Below, in pieces: positions 45,955-53,534 of a DNA stretch of 64,000 bases. The stretch lies in NCBI GenBank assembly GCA_036504095.1, contig DASXVS010000048.1:62001-126000 (forward strand), read 5' to 3'. Below the pieces are notes generated by a model that did no database searches, had not been told where the DNA came from, and saw only the letters and a list, made by a program, of their open reading frames with translations. The position numbers and the translations under genes were made by a program. The stretch is from Armatimonadota bacterium. Lineage in GTDB: Bacteria; Armatimonadota; DTGP01; JAKQQT01. How positions within the stretch are numbered: the first letter of the stretch is position 1; each line of letters starts with the position of its first letter.

Positions 45955-47040
45955 ATGCCGCAAGCCGCCGTCATGATCGAGCCGAATCGCCTGGAGGTTC
46001 GCGAGTTGCCCGCTGCAACGCCCGAACCCGGTGGTATTGTGCTGGACACCGTCCTGAGTGAGGTGTGCGGGACCGACGTCCATCTTCTCCACGGCCGGCT
46101 GTCCGGAGTCCCCTACCCGATCATCCCCGGCCACGTTTCGGTCGGGCGCATCGCCCACATTGAGGGCGCCGCGTCGGACGTTGAAGGCGTTTCGCTGATC
46201 GCCGGCGACATTGTCACGTTTCTCGACGTTCACGGCACGTGTGGGAAGTGCTGGTACTGCCAGGTGGCCCAGGCGTCCACCCGCTGCCCGGAGCGCCGCG
46301 TGTACGGCATCACGATGAGCGCGAACGACGGCCTGCTGGGGGGCTGGAGCGAGCAGATATACCTCAAACCCGGCACGCGCATCCTGCCGCTCGGCTCGGC
46401 CTCTCCGGAGGCCTACATGGGCGGCGGCTGCGGGTTGGCCACGGCCCTCCACGCCGTTGAGCGCGCCGAGATCCGTTTCGGCGACACCGTGCTGATACAG
46501 GGCAGCGGCCCGGTGGGGCTCAACGCGCTGATCCTTGCCCGTCTCAAGGGGGCAACGCGCCTCCTGATGATCGGCGGCGGCGCGGATGAACGCCGCGATA
46601 TGGCGCTCCGACTCGGCGCCGACCTCTGGCTGGACGTGTTCCACACCACTGAATCCCAGCGCGTACAGGCCGTGCGGGACGTTACGGGCGGGCGAGGGGC
46701 GGATGTCGTCATAGAAGCGTCCGGCAATCCGGCCGCCGTGCCGGAAGGCATGCGACTGACGCGCGATGCCGGCGCGTACATAATCGTGGGGCAGTATACG
46801 GACAACGGCGGCGCCGCGATCAACCCCCATCTGGACATCAACCGGAAGCACCTCCGCATCCAGGGCGTCTGGGGCTCCGACTACAGCCACGTCCACCGGG
46901 CGCTGAAGATGATGCAAAGGTACGAATCCGAAGTCCCGTGGTCGGACTTCCTGACGAAGACCTACACTCTGAATGAAATGAACGAGGCTCTGGCCGACGT
47001 TGAGCGCGCGGCCGTCATCAAAGCCGCCGTCAAACCATAG
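45955..47040 (+). CDS. Zinc-dependent alcohol dehydrogenase (MDR family)
   Basis: A 361-residue medium-chain dehydrogenase. Catalytic zinc ligands are Cys38 in EVCGTDVH and His60 in IIPGHV. Structural zinc ligands are Cys96, 99, 102 and 111 in TCGKCWYCQVAQASTRC. The NAD(P) fold has VLIQGSGPVGLNALILARLK. The usual GHE at the zinc site reads GHV here, so the Glu next to the ligand His is Val. The substrate cannot be given. It lies 54 bases after the small coiled-coil gene. Confidence 0.88.
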   Translation: MPQAAVMIEPNRLEVRELPAATPEPGGIVLDTVLSEVCGTDVHLLHGRLSGVPYPIIPGHVSVGRIAHIEGAASDVEGVSLIAGDIVTFLDVHGTCGKCWYCQVAQASTRCPERRVYGITMSANDGLLGGWSEQIYLKPGTRILPLGSASPEAYMGGGCGLATALHAVERAEIRFGDTVLIQGSGPVGLNALILARLKGATRLLMIGGGADERRDMALRLGADLWLDVFHTTESQRVQAVRDVTGGRGADVVIEASGNPAAVPEGMRLTRDAGAYIIVGQYTDNGGAAINPHLDINRKHLRIQGVWGSDYSHVHRALKMMQRYESEVPWSDFLTKTYTLNEMNEALADVERAAVIKAAVKP

Positions 47041-47042
47041 GA

Positions 47043-47098
47043 GGAAATGGAGAAATGAGGAAATTTCCGAACCATTTCCCCGTTTCCTCATTTCCTGG
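47043..47098. repeat. Period-7 inverted array GGAAATG / TCCTCAT
   Basis: Eight heptads in register: GGAAATG, GAGAAAT, GAGGAAA, TTTCCGA, ACCATTT, CCCCGTT, TCCTCAT, TTCCTGG. Bases 47052-47063 and 47083-47094 are an exact 12-base inverted repeat. It starts two bases after the dehydrogenase stop. The same words make the repeat at 39008-39078. Confidence 0.9.
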
Positions 47099-47142
47099 TC
47101 ACAGAATCAAGGCTCAATTTTCATATCTCAATTCTAAAATCC

Positions 47143-47592
47143 ATGCCCTATTTCGCACGCATTTTCTCACCTTCGGATGCCGTCCCGCCGCTGGACAGCA
47201 TCCGCATCCTCGCGGGCCAGTTTGCCGCCACCCTGACTACCTCGGACGACGAGGACGACTGGGAGACCGCCGAACTCCTCTACGATGATGAAAAGAAGCC
47301 GGTAGAGTTAGAGCGTTACCTGCCCGCAACCGACGGCCTGTTCGAAGAAGACATCAACGATTTCAGGGCTACGCTGGAATCGATTGACGAGGAGGCCGCC
47401 GCAAACGTTCTGAACGCCATCCAGGAGTGCCGCCAGATCATCGCGTTCCGAGTGCTGGACGATGCCGAAGACACCGTCTGGGGACCACTGAATGCAGCCA
47501 TGGACGCTGTTTGCGGCGCCGTCGGAGGCCTCGCCCACGCCGACGGCGAAGGCTTTTATGACAACCGGGAACTAATTCTGCCGATGGACTGA
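47143..47592 (+). CDS. Conserved protein of unknown function
   Basis: A 149-residue acidic soluble protein: MPYFARIFSPSDAVPPLDSI at the start, an EDDWETAELLYDDEKKP segment, and a C-terminal GGLAHADGEGFYDN. The layout resembles an uncharacterised family that ends in a QADGEGF-like motif; this is recalled by pattern and not certain. No membrane segment or signal peptide. Start ATG 47143 has no Shine-Dalgarno. Lies between two repeat arrays. Confidence 0.55.
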   Translation: MPYFARIFSPSDAVPPLDSIRILAGQFAATLTTSDDEDDWETAELLYDDEKKPVELERYLPATDGLFEEDINDFRATLESIDEEAAANVLNAIQECRQIIAFRVLDDAEDTVWGPLNAAMDAVCGAVGGLAHADGEGFYDNRELILPMD

Positions 47593-47599
47593 TGCGGAA

Positions 47600-47700
47600 A
47601 CGATGAAGTACGAACGATGAACGATGAACGCCGAGAGGACTCCGGACATTCATCATTCTGACTTCATCATTTGCGCTTTGTGTTTCCGTGCATTTGTGGT
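47600..47700. repeat. Period-7 array ACGATGA plus a CTTTGTGN-type arm
   Basis: ACGATGA at 47600, AGTACGA, then ACGATGA at 47614 and 47621, ACGCCGA at 47628: five heptads in register. Further on, TTCATCATT words are complementary to it. Bases 47676-47700 are a 25-base variant of the CTTTGTGN arm seen at 24967 and 43606, here without its partner arm. Confidence 0.85.
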
Positions 47701-47725
47701 AATTCGCTGAAAGGGTACGCCGAAA

Positions 47726-48811
47726 ATGCGAAATTCATCGGAAAAGATCGCCCCACAAGCGGTCATCATCCGCGATTTCCACGATCTCAGCGGGCGAACG
47801 CGTCTCCGCTGCACCTGGGCGATGGAGCGCGCGCTTCTCGAGATCGCCGTCGCCAGCCACGCTCACGAGGGTCACGGCGCCTTTCAGGGCCGCAAATACC
47901 CAAACACGACCGAGGATCACGTGGCGCAGGCCTTGGGCCTGGATGCCCGCGCGGAGCGGCAGCAGCGCCAGACGTGGATCGATGACGTCCGAGGATACGC
48001 CGAGGCCGCCATCGCCGGCAAAGCGCCCGGTTTCGCGGTTGACAAGGACGGCAACCCCCTCTTCGGAATCGGGATTTTCCGTTGGCTGGAGGTCGAGCCC
48101 CGTGACGTTCTCATCGGCCTCGCCCTCGGCGGCCTGCGCGACAACCCCACTTGGCGCCGCAAGGCGCAGGAAATCTACAACATCGAGATCGGCTACGGCG
48201 AAGCGCACCCGGTGAACATCCCCGCGATGGAAGCGGTGGGATTGGACGGCTACTCGCTATCCCAGGAGGCTCATGAGAAGGATCTGCAGGACCTTCGCGC
48301 AAAGGGAGTCATCCTGCCGGATAGCACGGAGCAGGGCGGCGATGTCCAGAGCATGTACGTGCGCTACCAGACCGGGCCCGGTGCATCCGATGATGCCGCC
48401 GTTCTGGCCGCTGGATTGCTGTACGGCGTCGGCGCCGCGGTCGGCTCCTACCTGGCCGATGCCATCGACACGCTGGAAAAGTACACGCCTACGCACGCGG
48501 ACCAAGACGACGCGATCGCGGAAATGATCCGGGAGCGCATGCCCGATCTGGTGACCGACGCCCAAGTGGTCCACCTCACTTTCCTCGCCTCCACCCCGCC
48601 GGATATGCTGGACACCCTTCCCGACAGCACCATGCGCCACTTCCTGCAGGAGGACCCGGGCGTGGATCAGTCGATACTGGAGAGCCACTTCCTCTACCTG
48701 ACCGGCCGCCCCTGGCTGCCGATGCACATGGGCCACTATCCGCTGATGAACAACGAAGAACTGTACCGCTACGTGGAAGACCGGGTGGGGCAAAACAAGA
48801 CGCCGAAGTAG
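47726..48811 (+). CDS. Conserved hypothetical protein, 361 residues
   Basis: A soluble protein with no family recognised. Notable stretches are GRTRLRCTWAMERALLEIAV near the N-terminus, HEGHGAFQGRKYPNTTEDH, an Ala/Gly-rich hydrophobic segment (DDAAVLAAGLLYGVGAAVG) about residues 215-235 that may be a buried helix, and a C-terminal FLYLTGRPWLPMHMGHYPLM. AAAGGG lies about ten bases before the ATG. It sits between repeat arrays and upstream of ahbAB. No function is proposed. Confidence 0.55.
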   Translation: MRNSSEKIAPQAVIIRDFHDLSGRTRLRCTWAMERALLEIAVASHAHEGHGAFQGRKYPNTTEDHVAQALGLDARAERQQRQTWIDDVRGYAEAAIAGKAPGFAVDKDGNPLFGIGIFRWLEVEPRDVLIGLALGGLRDNPTWRRKAQEIYNIEIGYGEAHPVNIPAMEAVGLDGYSLSQEAHEKDLQDLRAKGVILPDSTEQGGDVQSMYVRYQTGPGASDDAAVLAAGLLYGVGAAVGSYLADAIDTLEKYTPTHADQDDAIAEMIRERMPDLVTDAQVVHLTFLASTPPDMLDTLPDSTMRHFLQEDPGVDQSILESHFLYLTGRPWLPMHMGHYPLMNNEELYRYVEDRVGQNKTPK

Positions 48812-48840
48812 GGGGCAGGTGTCGGACAGCAATGATGCCT

Positions 48841-48875
48841 GCTGACTACTGTCTGCTGACTACCGCCTACTGCCT
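48841..48875. repeat. Period-7 array GCTGACT / ACTGCCT
   Basis: Five heptads in register: GCTGACT, ACTGTCT, GCTGACT, ACCGCCT, ACTGCCT. It follows the unknown gene at 47726 by 29 bases and precedes the -10 box of ahbAB. Confidence 0.9.
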
Positions 48876-48906
48876 CCTCCGCGGGTAGTTCTCCAGTCAT
48901 ACATGC

Positions 48907-48912
48907 TATACT
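48907..48912 (+). promoter_or_regulatory. -10 box close to the ahbAB start
   Basis: TATACT ending nine bases before the ATG at 48922, which would give a leaderless or nearly leaderless message. No Shine-Dalgarno is seen in between. The -35 region has no good TTGACA match. Confidence 0.4.
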
Positions 48913-48921
48913 CACAGTACT

Positions 48922-49992
48922 ATGAGCACGTCTGAAGAACCGCAAATTGTCGCTGATACCGTTGTCCCCCTGGACGACTGTGATAAGTCGCTGTTGAACG
49001 CCCTGCAGTGGGAGTTCCCACTCGCCGAGCGGCCTTTCCAGGCCATAGGCGCGGCCGTAGGGCTGCCGGAAGAAGAGGTGCTGGCGCGGATCGAGCGCTT
49101 GCGCCGCGACCACGTGATCCGCCAGATCTCCGCCATCTTCGACAGCCGGCGCTTGGGCTACAAGTCTTCGCTGGTGGCAATGGCGTTTCCGAAGGACCTT
49201 GAGGAGCGCGCTGTTCAGATCGTGAATGCGCATCCAGGCGTTTCGCACAACTACCAGCGCAACCACGCGTTCAACATGTGGTTCACGCTCACCATCCACC
49301 CCAGCATGGACCTCGAAACCGAGATGAACCGCCTGGGCGATGCGGCGGGCGCAACATCCAGCCGCCTTCTTCCGACAATCAAGCTTTACAAGATCAACGT
49401 GAAGCTGGATATGAGCGGTGATGCCAGCGCAACGGATAAAGAGGAAACCGCCTACGTGAAGCCGACGGGCGAATTGAAGCCCATCACCACCGAAGACATC
49501 TTCGCCATCCGCGAACTCCAATTGGATATGCCGACCGTCGTGGAGCCGTTCGCGCCGATGGCGGAACGCCTCGGAGTGACCGTGCCTGCGCTTCTGGAGC
49601 GCGCCCAAACATTCCTCAACAACGGCCGCATGCGCCGGTTCGCAGCGGTGCTGCACCATCAGTCGGCGGGATTCACCCATAACGCGATGAGCGTATGGAA
49701 GGTGCCGGACGAAAGCGACATCGAGCGCTGTGGGCGAATCATCGCCGGGTTCCGGTCCGTCAGCCACGCCTACCGCCGCCCAACCTACCCGGACTGGCCT
49801 TACGCGCTGTTCGGCATGATCCACGGCCGGAGTTACGAGGATTGCCACGCGGTGGCGGACGCCATCAAGGCGGAGACGGGATTGGCTGAGTACGACCTGC
49901 TGTTCAGCACGCGGGAATGGAAGAAGATACGAGTGCAGTATTTCGTCGAATCCGATTTGACGCTGGACCAGATGCTGCAGACCGCAGCCTGA
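48922..49992 (+). CDS. Fused siroheme decarboxylase AhbA-AhbB
   Basis: A 356-residue protein made of two Lrp/AsnC-like halves. The N-terminal half starts with a winged helix (CDKSLLNALQWEFPLAERPF, VGLPEEEVLARIERLRRDHV) and carries GVSHNYQRNHAFNMWFTL. The C-terminal half repeats the layout and carries SVSHAYRRPTYPDWPYALFG. Both match AhbA/AhbB, which usually form a heterodimer that removes two carboxyl groups from siroheme to give didecarbosiroheme, in the siroheme-dependent haem pathway or in haem d1 synthesis (NirD/L/G/H). Here both are on one chain. AhbC and AhbD are not nearby. A DNA-binding role is less likely. Confidence 0.85.
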   Translation: MSTSEEPQIVADTVVPLDDCDKSLLNALQWEFPLAERPFQAIGAAVGLPEEEVLARIERLRRDHVIRQISAIFDSRRLGYKSSLVAMAFPKDLEERAVQIVNAHPGVSHNYQRNHAFNMWFTLTIHPSMDLETEMNRLGDAAGATSSRLLPTIKLYKINVKLDMSGDASATDKEETAYVKPTGELKPITTEDIFAIRELQLDMPTVVEPFAPMAERLGVTVPALLERAQTFLNNGRMRRFAAVLHHQSAGFTHNAMSVWKVPDESDIERCGRIIAGFRSVSHAYRRPTYPDWPYALFGMIHGRSYEDCHAVADAIKAETGLAEYDLLFSTREWKKIRVQYFVESDLTLDQMLQTAA

Positions 49993-50003
49993 TCCGAACC
50001 AGC

Positions 50004-50035
50004 GAAGGCTCTCAACCGCGCGGTTGAGAGCCTTC
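50004..50035. terminator. Perfect 32-base palindrome, bidirectional terminator-like
   Basis: GAAGGCTCTCAACCGC and its exact reverse complement lie back to back. It sits between the convergent ahbAB and superoxide dismutase genes. No long T-run follows on either side, so it may act as a stabilising stem or a terminator. Confidence 0.7.
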
Positions 50036-50059
50036 AACGTTGTCCATCCACACTCGAAA

Positions 50060-50659
50060 CTAGAACCGCTTGCTAACGGCGTTCCAGTCAACGACGTCCC
50101 ACCAAGCCTTCAGGTAATCCGGCCGGCGATTCTGGTAGCGCAGGTAATAGGCGTGCTCCCAGACGTCGTTCAGCAGGATCGGCGTCAGGCCGTCGGAGAT
50201 CGGCGTGTCCTGGTTCGCGGTGGAGATGATGCTCAGTTTGCCCGCGGAGTCCTTCACCAGCCAGACCCAGCCGCTGCCGAATCGCTTCACGCCGGCGTCG
50301 TTAAACTTTTCCTTGAACGCATCAAATCCGCCAAAAGCGCTGTCGATGGCGCCGGCCAGCGCACCGGTCGGCGCTCCGCCGCCGTTGGGGCCCATGCTCT
50401 CCCAGAACAGGATGTGATTCACGTAGCCGCCGCCGTTGTTCTTCACGGCCGTGCGGATGTCTTCCGGGACGGCGGACAGGTTCTTCAGCAGGTCCTCGGC
50501 GCTCTTGCCTGCCACTTCCGCACGCCCCGCTATGGCAGCATTCAGGTTGTTCGTGTAAGCCGCATGGTGCTTATCGTGATGGATTTGCATCGTGAGTTCG
50601 TCAATGGCCTTCTCCAGCGCGTTGTATGCGTAAGGCAATGGTGGTAGTTCAAACGGCAT
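50060..50659 (-). CDS. Superoxide dismutase (Fe/Mn type)
   Basis: Converts superoxide to peroxide and oxygen. 199 residues. N-terminal [18 protein letters not shown] and the first metal ligand region [19 protein letters not shown] (His27), then [15 protein letters not shown], then [19 protein letters not shown] with the Asp and His ligands. Iron or manganese preference cannot be decided by eye. No signal peptide, so cytoplasmic. AAGGAG lies about six bases before the ATG. Confidence 0.97.
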   Translation of the reverse strand: MPFELPPLPYAYNALEKAIDELTMQIHHDKHHAAYTNNLNAAIAGRAEVAGKSAEDLLKNLSAVPEDIRTAVKNNGGGYVNHILFWESMGPNGGGAPTGALAGAIDSAFGGFDAFKEKFNDAGVKRFGSGWVWLVKDSAGKLSIISTANQDTPISDGLTPILLNDVWEHAYYLRYQNRRPDYLKAWWDVVDWNAVSKRF

Positions 50660-50801
50660 TTCATTCTCCTTGGCGTTTCGGGCCTTAAGGCCCCAACTCG
50701 AGCGCCCCTTCCCAGTGGGACGTTTGGTTTTGTTGTAATACTAACCCCCGAAAACGCCGAACCGTTCCCTCAGACGTACCTTAACCCGCCGCATCCATCG
50801 C

Positions 50802-51452
50802 TCAGAAAGCGCTCTCAATGAGCGTCTTGCCCGGGTTCGGAGGCTCGGGAACGGCCTCTCTGGGGGGCACATTATACGACTCGAGAACGAATCTGCCATC
50901 GCGCAGGATGACGGTCGTGACCGAAGCGTTCCCGATGCGCATCCTATGGTGAGCGGCCACAGGAGCTCCCAGCACCCAGGCCGTGAACACCTTGATGGGG
51001 CCGCCGTGCGCCGCAACGACGACCGTCTCATCCGCATGGTCGGCGGCAATCTGCTCTATAGCGCCGACGATCCGATCCTGGAGGGCATCGTAATCCTCGG
51101 CGCCATCCGGCGTCACCCAATCGCCGGCCTGAAGCCGAGCGTAATTCGCCGGATCATCGGCAGCCAGTTCCGGCATGCTGCGGCCTTCCCACGCGCCCCA
51201 GCAGCGCTCCCGCAGCGCCGGGAGGATCTGCACGGCCAGCCTGTGCGGCGCGGCGATCATATCCCCTGTGACCCTGGCGCGACTGAGGTCGCTGGCGTAT
51301 ACCGCCGATATGCCCTCTTCGGCAAGCTCAGCGGCGGTCAACTGGACCTGAGCCCTGCCTGCGGCGTTCATCGGGATGTCTGAATAACCCTGAACGCGGG
51401 CATCCGCGTTCCAGTCCGTCTCTCCGTGTCTCACTATCAGCAGTCGTGTCAA
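50802..51452 (-). CDS. Histidine phosphatase family protein (phosphoglycerate-mutase-like)
   Basis: A 216-residue phosphatase. The RHG motif LLIVRHGETDWNADARVQGY carries the catalytic His near the N-terminus; the second His is in VVVAAHGGPIKVFTAW. The layout is that of small PGM-like or CobC-like phosphatases; substrate not assignable. TTG start at 51452 with AGAGGA four bases upstream. It begins 13 bases after the stop of the polynucleotide kinase gene and is likely cotranscribed with it. Confidence 0.9.
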   Translation of the reverse strand: MTRLLIVRHGETDWNADARVQGYSDIPMNAAGRAQVQLTAAELAEEGISAVYASDLSRARVTGDMIAAPHRLAVQILPALRERCWGAWEGRSMPELAADDPANYARLQAGDWVTPDGAEDYDALQDRIVGAIEQIAADHADETVVVAAHGGPIKVFTAWVLGAPVAAHHRMRIGNASVTTVILRDGRFVLESYNVPPREAVPEPPNPGKTLIESAF

Positions 51453-51465
51453 TGATTCCTCTCTC

Positions 51466-52521
51466 TCATGCGTCCCTTTCCGGGACGTTCGGCAGACCCG
51501 TTCCGTCCGTCCGATGCCTCATCGTGCCCGCATGGACCGCAATGGCCTCGGCCAGGCTGTACACAGGAGCGCGCACCGCCGCCGTCAGCGATGGCCAGTC
51601 GACCTTCTCGATCACACCCATAGCCACGCAGAACCCGTGTGGACCGATGAACCCGAGGCTTCGCCCCGCCCAGAACGCGCAGTCGAACGTCACTGCGGAG
51701 CGAACCCCGAATTCCGCCGCCACCTTGTCCAGCGAATGTCGCGGCGGTCCCAATGTCCAGAATGCCACCGAAGCGGCTCCGCGTTCCGCGTGGAGAACCG
51801 GGCAGCCAAGCAAAGGCGACGCGATCCGATGGTCGGTGCTCGTGAGTGGGGTTCCGAAGCCCAGGCGTGTGCCGCGCAGGAGTTTGTCCGTAAGCGGAAC
51901 CTGGTGCCGCCGGGCGTCGGCGAAATACCTCGCCAGCTTCGACGCGCGGCGAGCGGCCCGGAGACCGGGCGGTTTCGGCCGCACGCCGGAGGCTACCTCG
52001 GTGCGCACCACCGGCGCTCCGATCCCGGACAGCCATCGTTCCAGTTCATCGCGTCGCTGGATCGCCAGAACCGCACCCGGACGCAGCGCGTCCACCAGGA
52101 AGCGACTCAGCCCATGGCCCGAAGGCGTGTTCACGAACGACGGCGTGTCCACCAGCACCAATTCCGCGCCCAGTTCGATCGCTCTCTCCGCAAGCCGCAA
52201 GGCCCCCGTAACGACTTCCACCATCGACGGAAACGGCGTCGTGGCGCCCACATACCACTGCGCGCGAATCCTCCACTCACTGACTGGTTTGTCCGGTGCC
52301 GCCTCGCAAAGGTCCATCATGCCCGGCGGCCCGACCTCGGACTGGCCCACGTCCAGGTCCAGCACCATGACCTGCCGGCCCGTGTCAGCCTGTTGCGCCG
52401 CCAACGAGGCGATCCGCGACGACTTGCCGGTGTCGGAGGCGCCGATGGCGAGGATCACGCCGTCCGCGGCGACGGCCTCTTCGATTGTCGATGGAACTGG
52501 AACAATCATCGGGATGACCAC
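51466..52521 (-). CDS. Clp1/Grc3-type polynucleotide 5'-kinase-like P-loop protein
   Basis: A 351-residue P-loop NTPase. Walker A is GASDTGKSS (27-35). The following VMVLDLDVGQSEVGPPGMMD (51-70) is the DxDxGQ motif of the Clp1/Grc3/NOL9 group, which phosphorylates RNA or DNA 5' ends. The lid region has several Arg residues. In eukaryotes these act in RNA processing; the role of bacterial members is mostly unknown. The neighbour on the same strand is a phosphatase. GTG 52521 is used as the longest start; ATG 52509 is as likely. Confidence 0.75.
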   Translation of the reverse strand: MVIPMIVPVPSTIEEAVAADGVILAIGASDTGKSSRIASLAAQQADTGRQVMVLDLDVGQSEVGPPGMMDLCEAAPDKPVSEWRIRAQWYVGATTPFPSMVEVVTGALRLAERAIELGAELVLVDTPSFVNTPSGHGLSRFLVDALRPGAVLAIQRRDELERWLSGIGAPVVRTEVASGVRPKPPGLRAARRASKLARYFADARRHQVPLTDKLLRGTRLGFGTPLTSTDHRIASPLLGCPVLHAERGAASVAFWTLGPPRHSLDKVAAEFGVRSAVTFDCAFWAGRSLGFIGPHGFCVAMGVIEKVDWPSLTAAVRAPVYSLAEAIAVHAGTMRHRTDGTGLPNVPERDA

Positions 52522-52566
52522 GTCATGGTGGATAGAACAAGCAACGCTGTTGGAAGGAGAATATCC

Positions 52567-53055
52567 ATGCTGAAACGATTCGTCGGATTCGCGGTTTGCG
52601 CGCTTCTTCTCGGCGGTGTGTACACTTGGGCCCGCTCGGCGGCGCGCCTTGAGGGCAGCGGTTCCGCGCAGGTCACCTCGACCATCCTGGCTGCCTTTCA
52701 GGCGGCAAATATGGGCCGCGTGTCCGAAGCCATGGACGCTGTTTCCTCCGACTACAAGGATAGCACGGGCCTGAACCGCGACCGCCTCTGGTTACTGCTC
52801 CACCGCGCCGCCGATAACAGGCAGTTGTGGGACGTGACCGCGCGCAAGATCACACCAACGGTCGATGGCCGCGATGCCAGCGTGGAATTGCTGGCGGCGG
52901 TAAATATCGACGGTGAACCGACGCAGCGCACCTATCCGCTTACGCTCAGCATGCGGCTTGAGGACACGCACGTGTGGGGCGTCATTCCCACCCAGCGCTG
53001 GCGCGTCGTCTCCGTCGGAGGACTGCCGGACGAACTCCTGAGCCTGGGAGACTGA
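52567..53055 (+). CDS. Exported hypothetical protein, NTF2-like candidate
   Basis: A 162-residue protein with an N-terminal membrane anchor or signal peptide (LKRFVGFAVCALLLGGVYTW). The rest (ILAAFQAANMGRVSEAMDAV, then a curved beta-sheet pattern ending WRVVSVGGLPDELL) fits an NTF2-like fold by pattern, but this is not certain. A longer frame from 51514 overlaps the kinase gene antisense and is rejected, because AAGGAGA lies six bases before the ATG at 52567. Divergent from the kinase gene. Confidence 0.7.
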   Translation: MLKRFVGFAVCALLLGGVYTWARSAARLEGSGSAQVTSTILAAFQAANMGRVSEAMDAVSSDYKDSTGLNRDRLWLLLHRAADNRQLWDVTARKITPTVDGRDASVELLAAVNIDGEPTQRTYPLTLSMRLEDTHVWGVIPTQRWRVVSVGGLPDELLSLGD

Positions 53056-53291
53056 CGGGACCGCAGCGCGGCATCCCCACCCTCCGGAGGGCGGCGCAGC
53101 ATCGCCGTCCTCCGGACTGCACTCCGGGCATCCGTCAAGGTATGGACGGTGATACGTGTTGGTCACGTTCCACCCCATCGGCTGAAGCCGAATGGGGGCG
53201 CCACCGCGCCGTTAGAACGGCGAACGTGTGGGGCATTAGGCACCGCGGTCTCTCACCGCTATTCAGACACGCACCCATTGAGCGCGCGAAC
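53056..53291. other. Intergenic stretch upstream of the tRNA
   Basis: No gene supported. It contains GC-rich words in partial inverted arrangement (CCCTCCGGAGGGCGGCG near 53091, GTCCTCCGGACTGCACTCCGG near 53109, CCATCGGCTGAAGCCGAATGG near 53173) that resemble REP-type elements. The tRNA promoter begins at 53292. Confidence 0.5.
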
Positions 53292-53320
53292 TTGCCAACG
53301 CGCCAATCGGGTGATATACT
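53292..53320 (+). promoter_or_regulatory. Sigma70 promoter for the tRNA gene
   Basis: TTGCCA (53292-53297) and TATACT (53315-53320) with a 17-base spacer, 35 bases before the mature tRNA. Confidence 0.8.
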
Positions 53321-53355
53321 TCTAGAGGCGCCGCCGCTCTGGGGGCGCCTGTTTT

Positions 53356-53433
53356 GCCAGAGTAGCTCAGTTGGTTTAGAGCACGCGGTTCATACCCGCG
53401 GTGTCGGGGGTTCAAGTCCCTCCTCTGGTACCA
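53356..53433 (+). tRNA. tRNA-Met (CAT anticodon), probably elongator
   Basis: All arms fold: acceptor GCCAGAG with CTCTGGT, D-arm GCTC/GAGC, anticodon stem CGCGG/CCGCG with loop TTCATAC, T-arm GGGGG-TTCAAGT-CCCTC, and encoded CCA at the end. The loop gives anticodon CAT. The first pair is G-U and not the C-A mismatch of the initiator, so it is elongator Met. A tRNA-Ile with modified CAT anticodon cannot be fully excluded. Confidence 0.93.
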
Positions 53434-53447
53434 GACCTGTGTTCAGG

Positions 53448-53475
53448 AGCGCCGGCGTTCTCGCCGGCGCTTTTT
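53448..53475 (+). terminator. Rho-independent terminator after the tRNA
   Basis: Exact 10-bp stem AGCGCCGGCG / CGCCGGCGCT around TTCT, followed by TTTT. The stem uses the same GCGCCGGC words as the repeats at 33937. Confidence 0.9.
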
Positions 53476-53534
53476 GGCGTATGGACGCGTGAGTTGCATT
53501 GCCACGCTCTCCCTTAGCGTGCCACCTTAAAGGT

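Noticed and set aside
45514-47091. 525-codon open frame on the minus strand
   Set aside because: Antisense to hisI end, the coiled-coil gene and the zinc dehydrogenase, all of which have family motifs on the plus strand. High GC content produces such long shadows.
51514-52566. Long plus-strand frame in front of the exported protein at 52567
   Set aside because: Antisense to the polynucleotide kinase gene with clear Walker motifs. A strong Shine-Dalgarno before ATG 52567 marks the real start.
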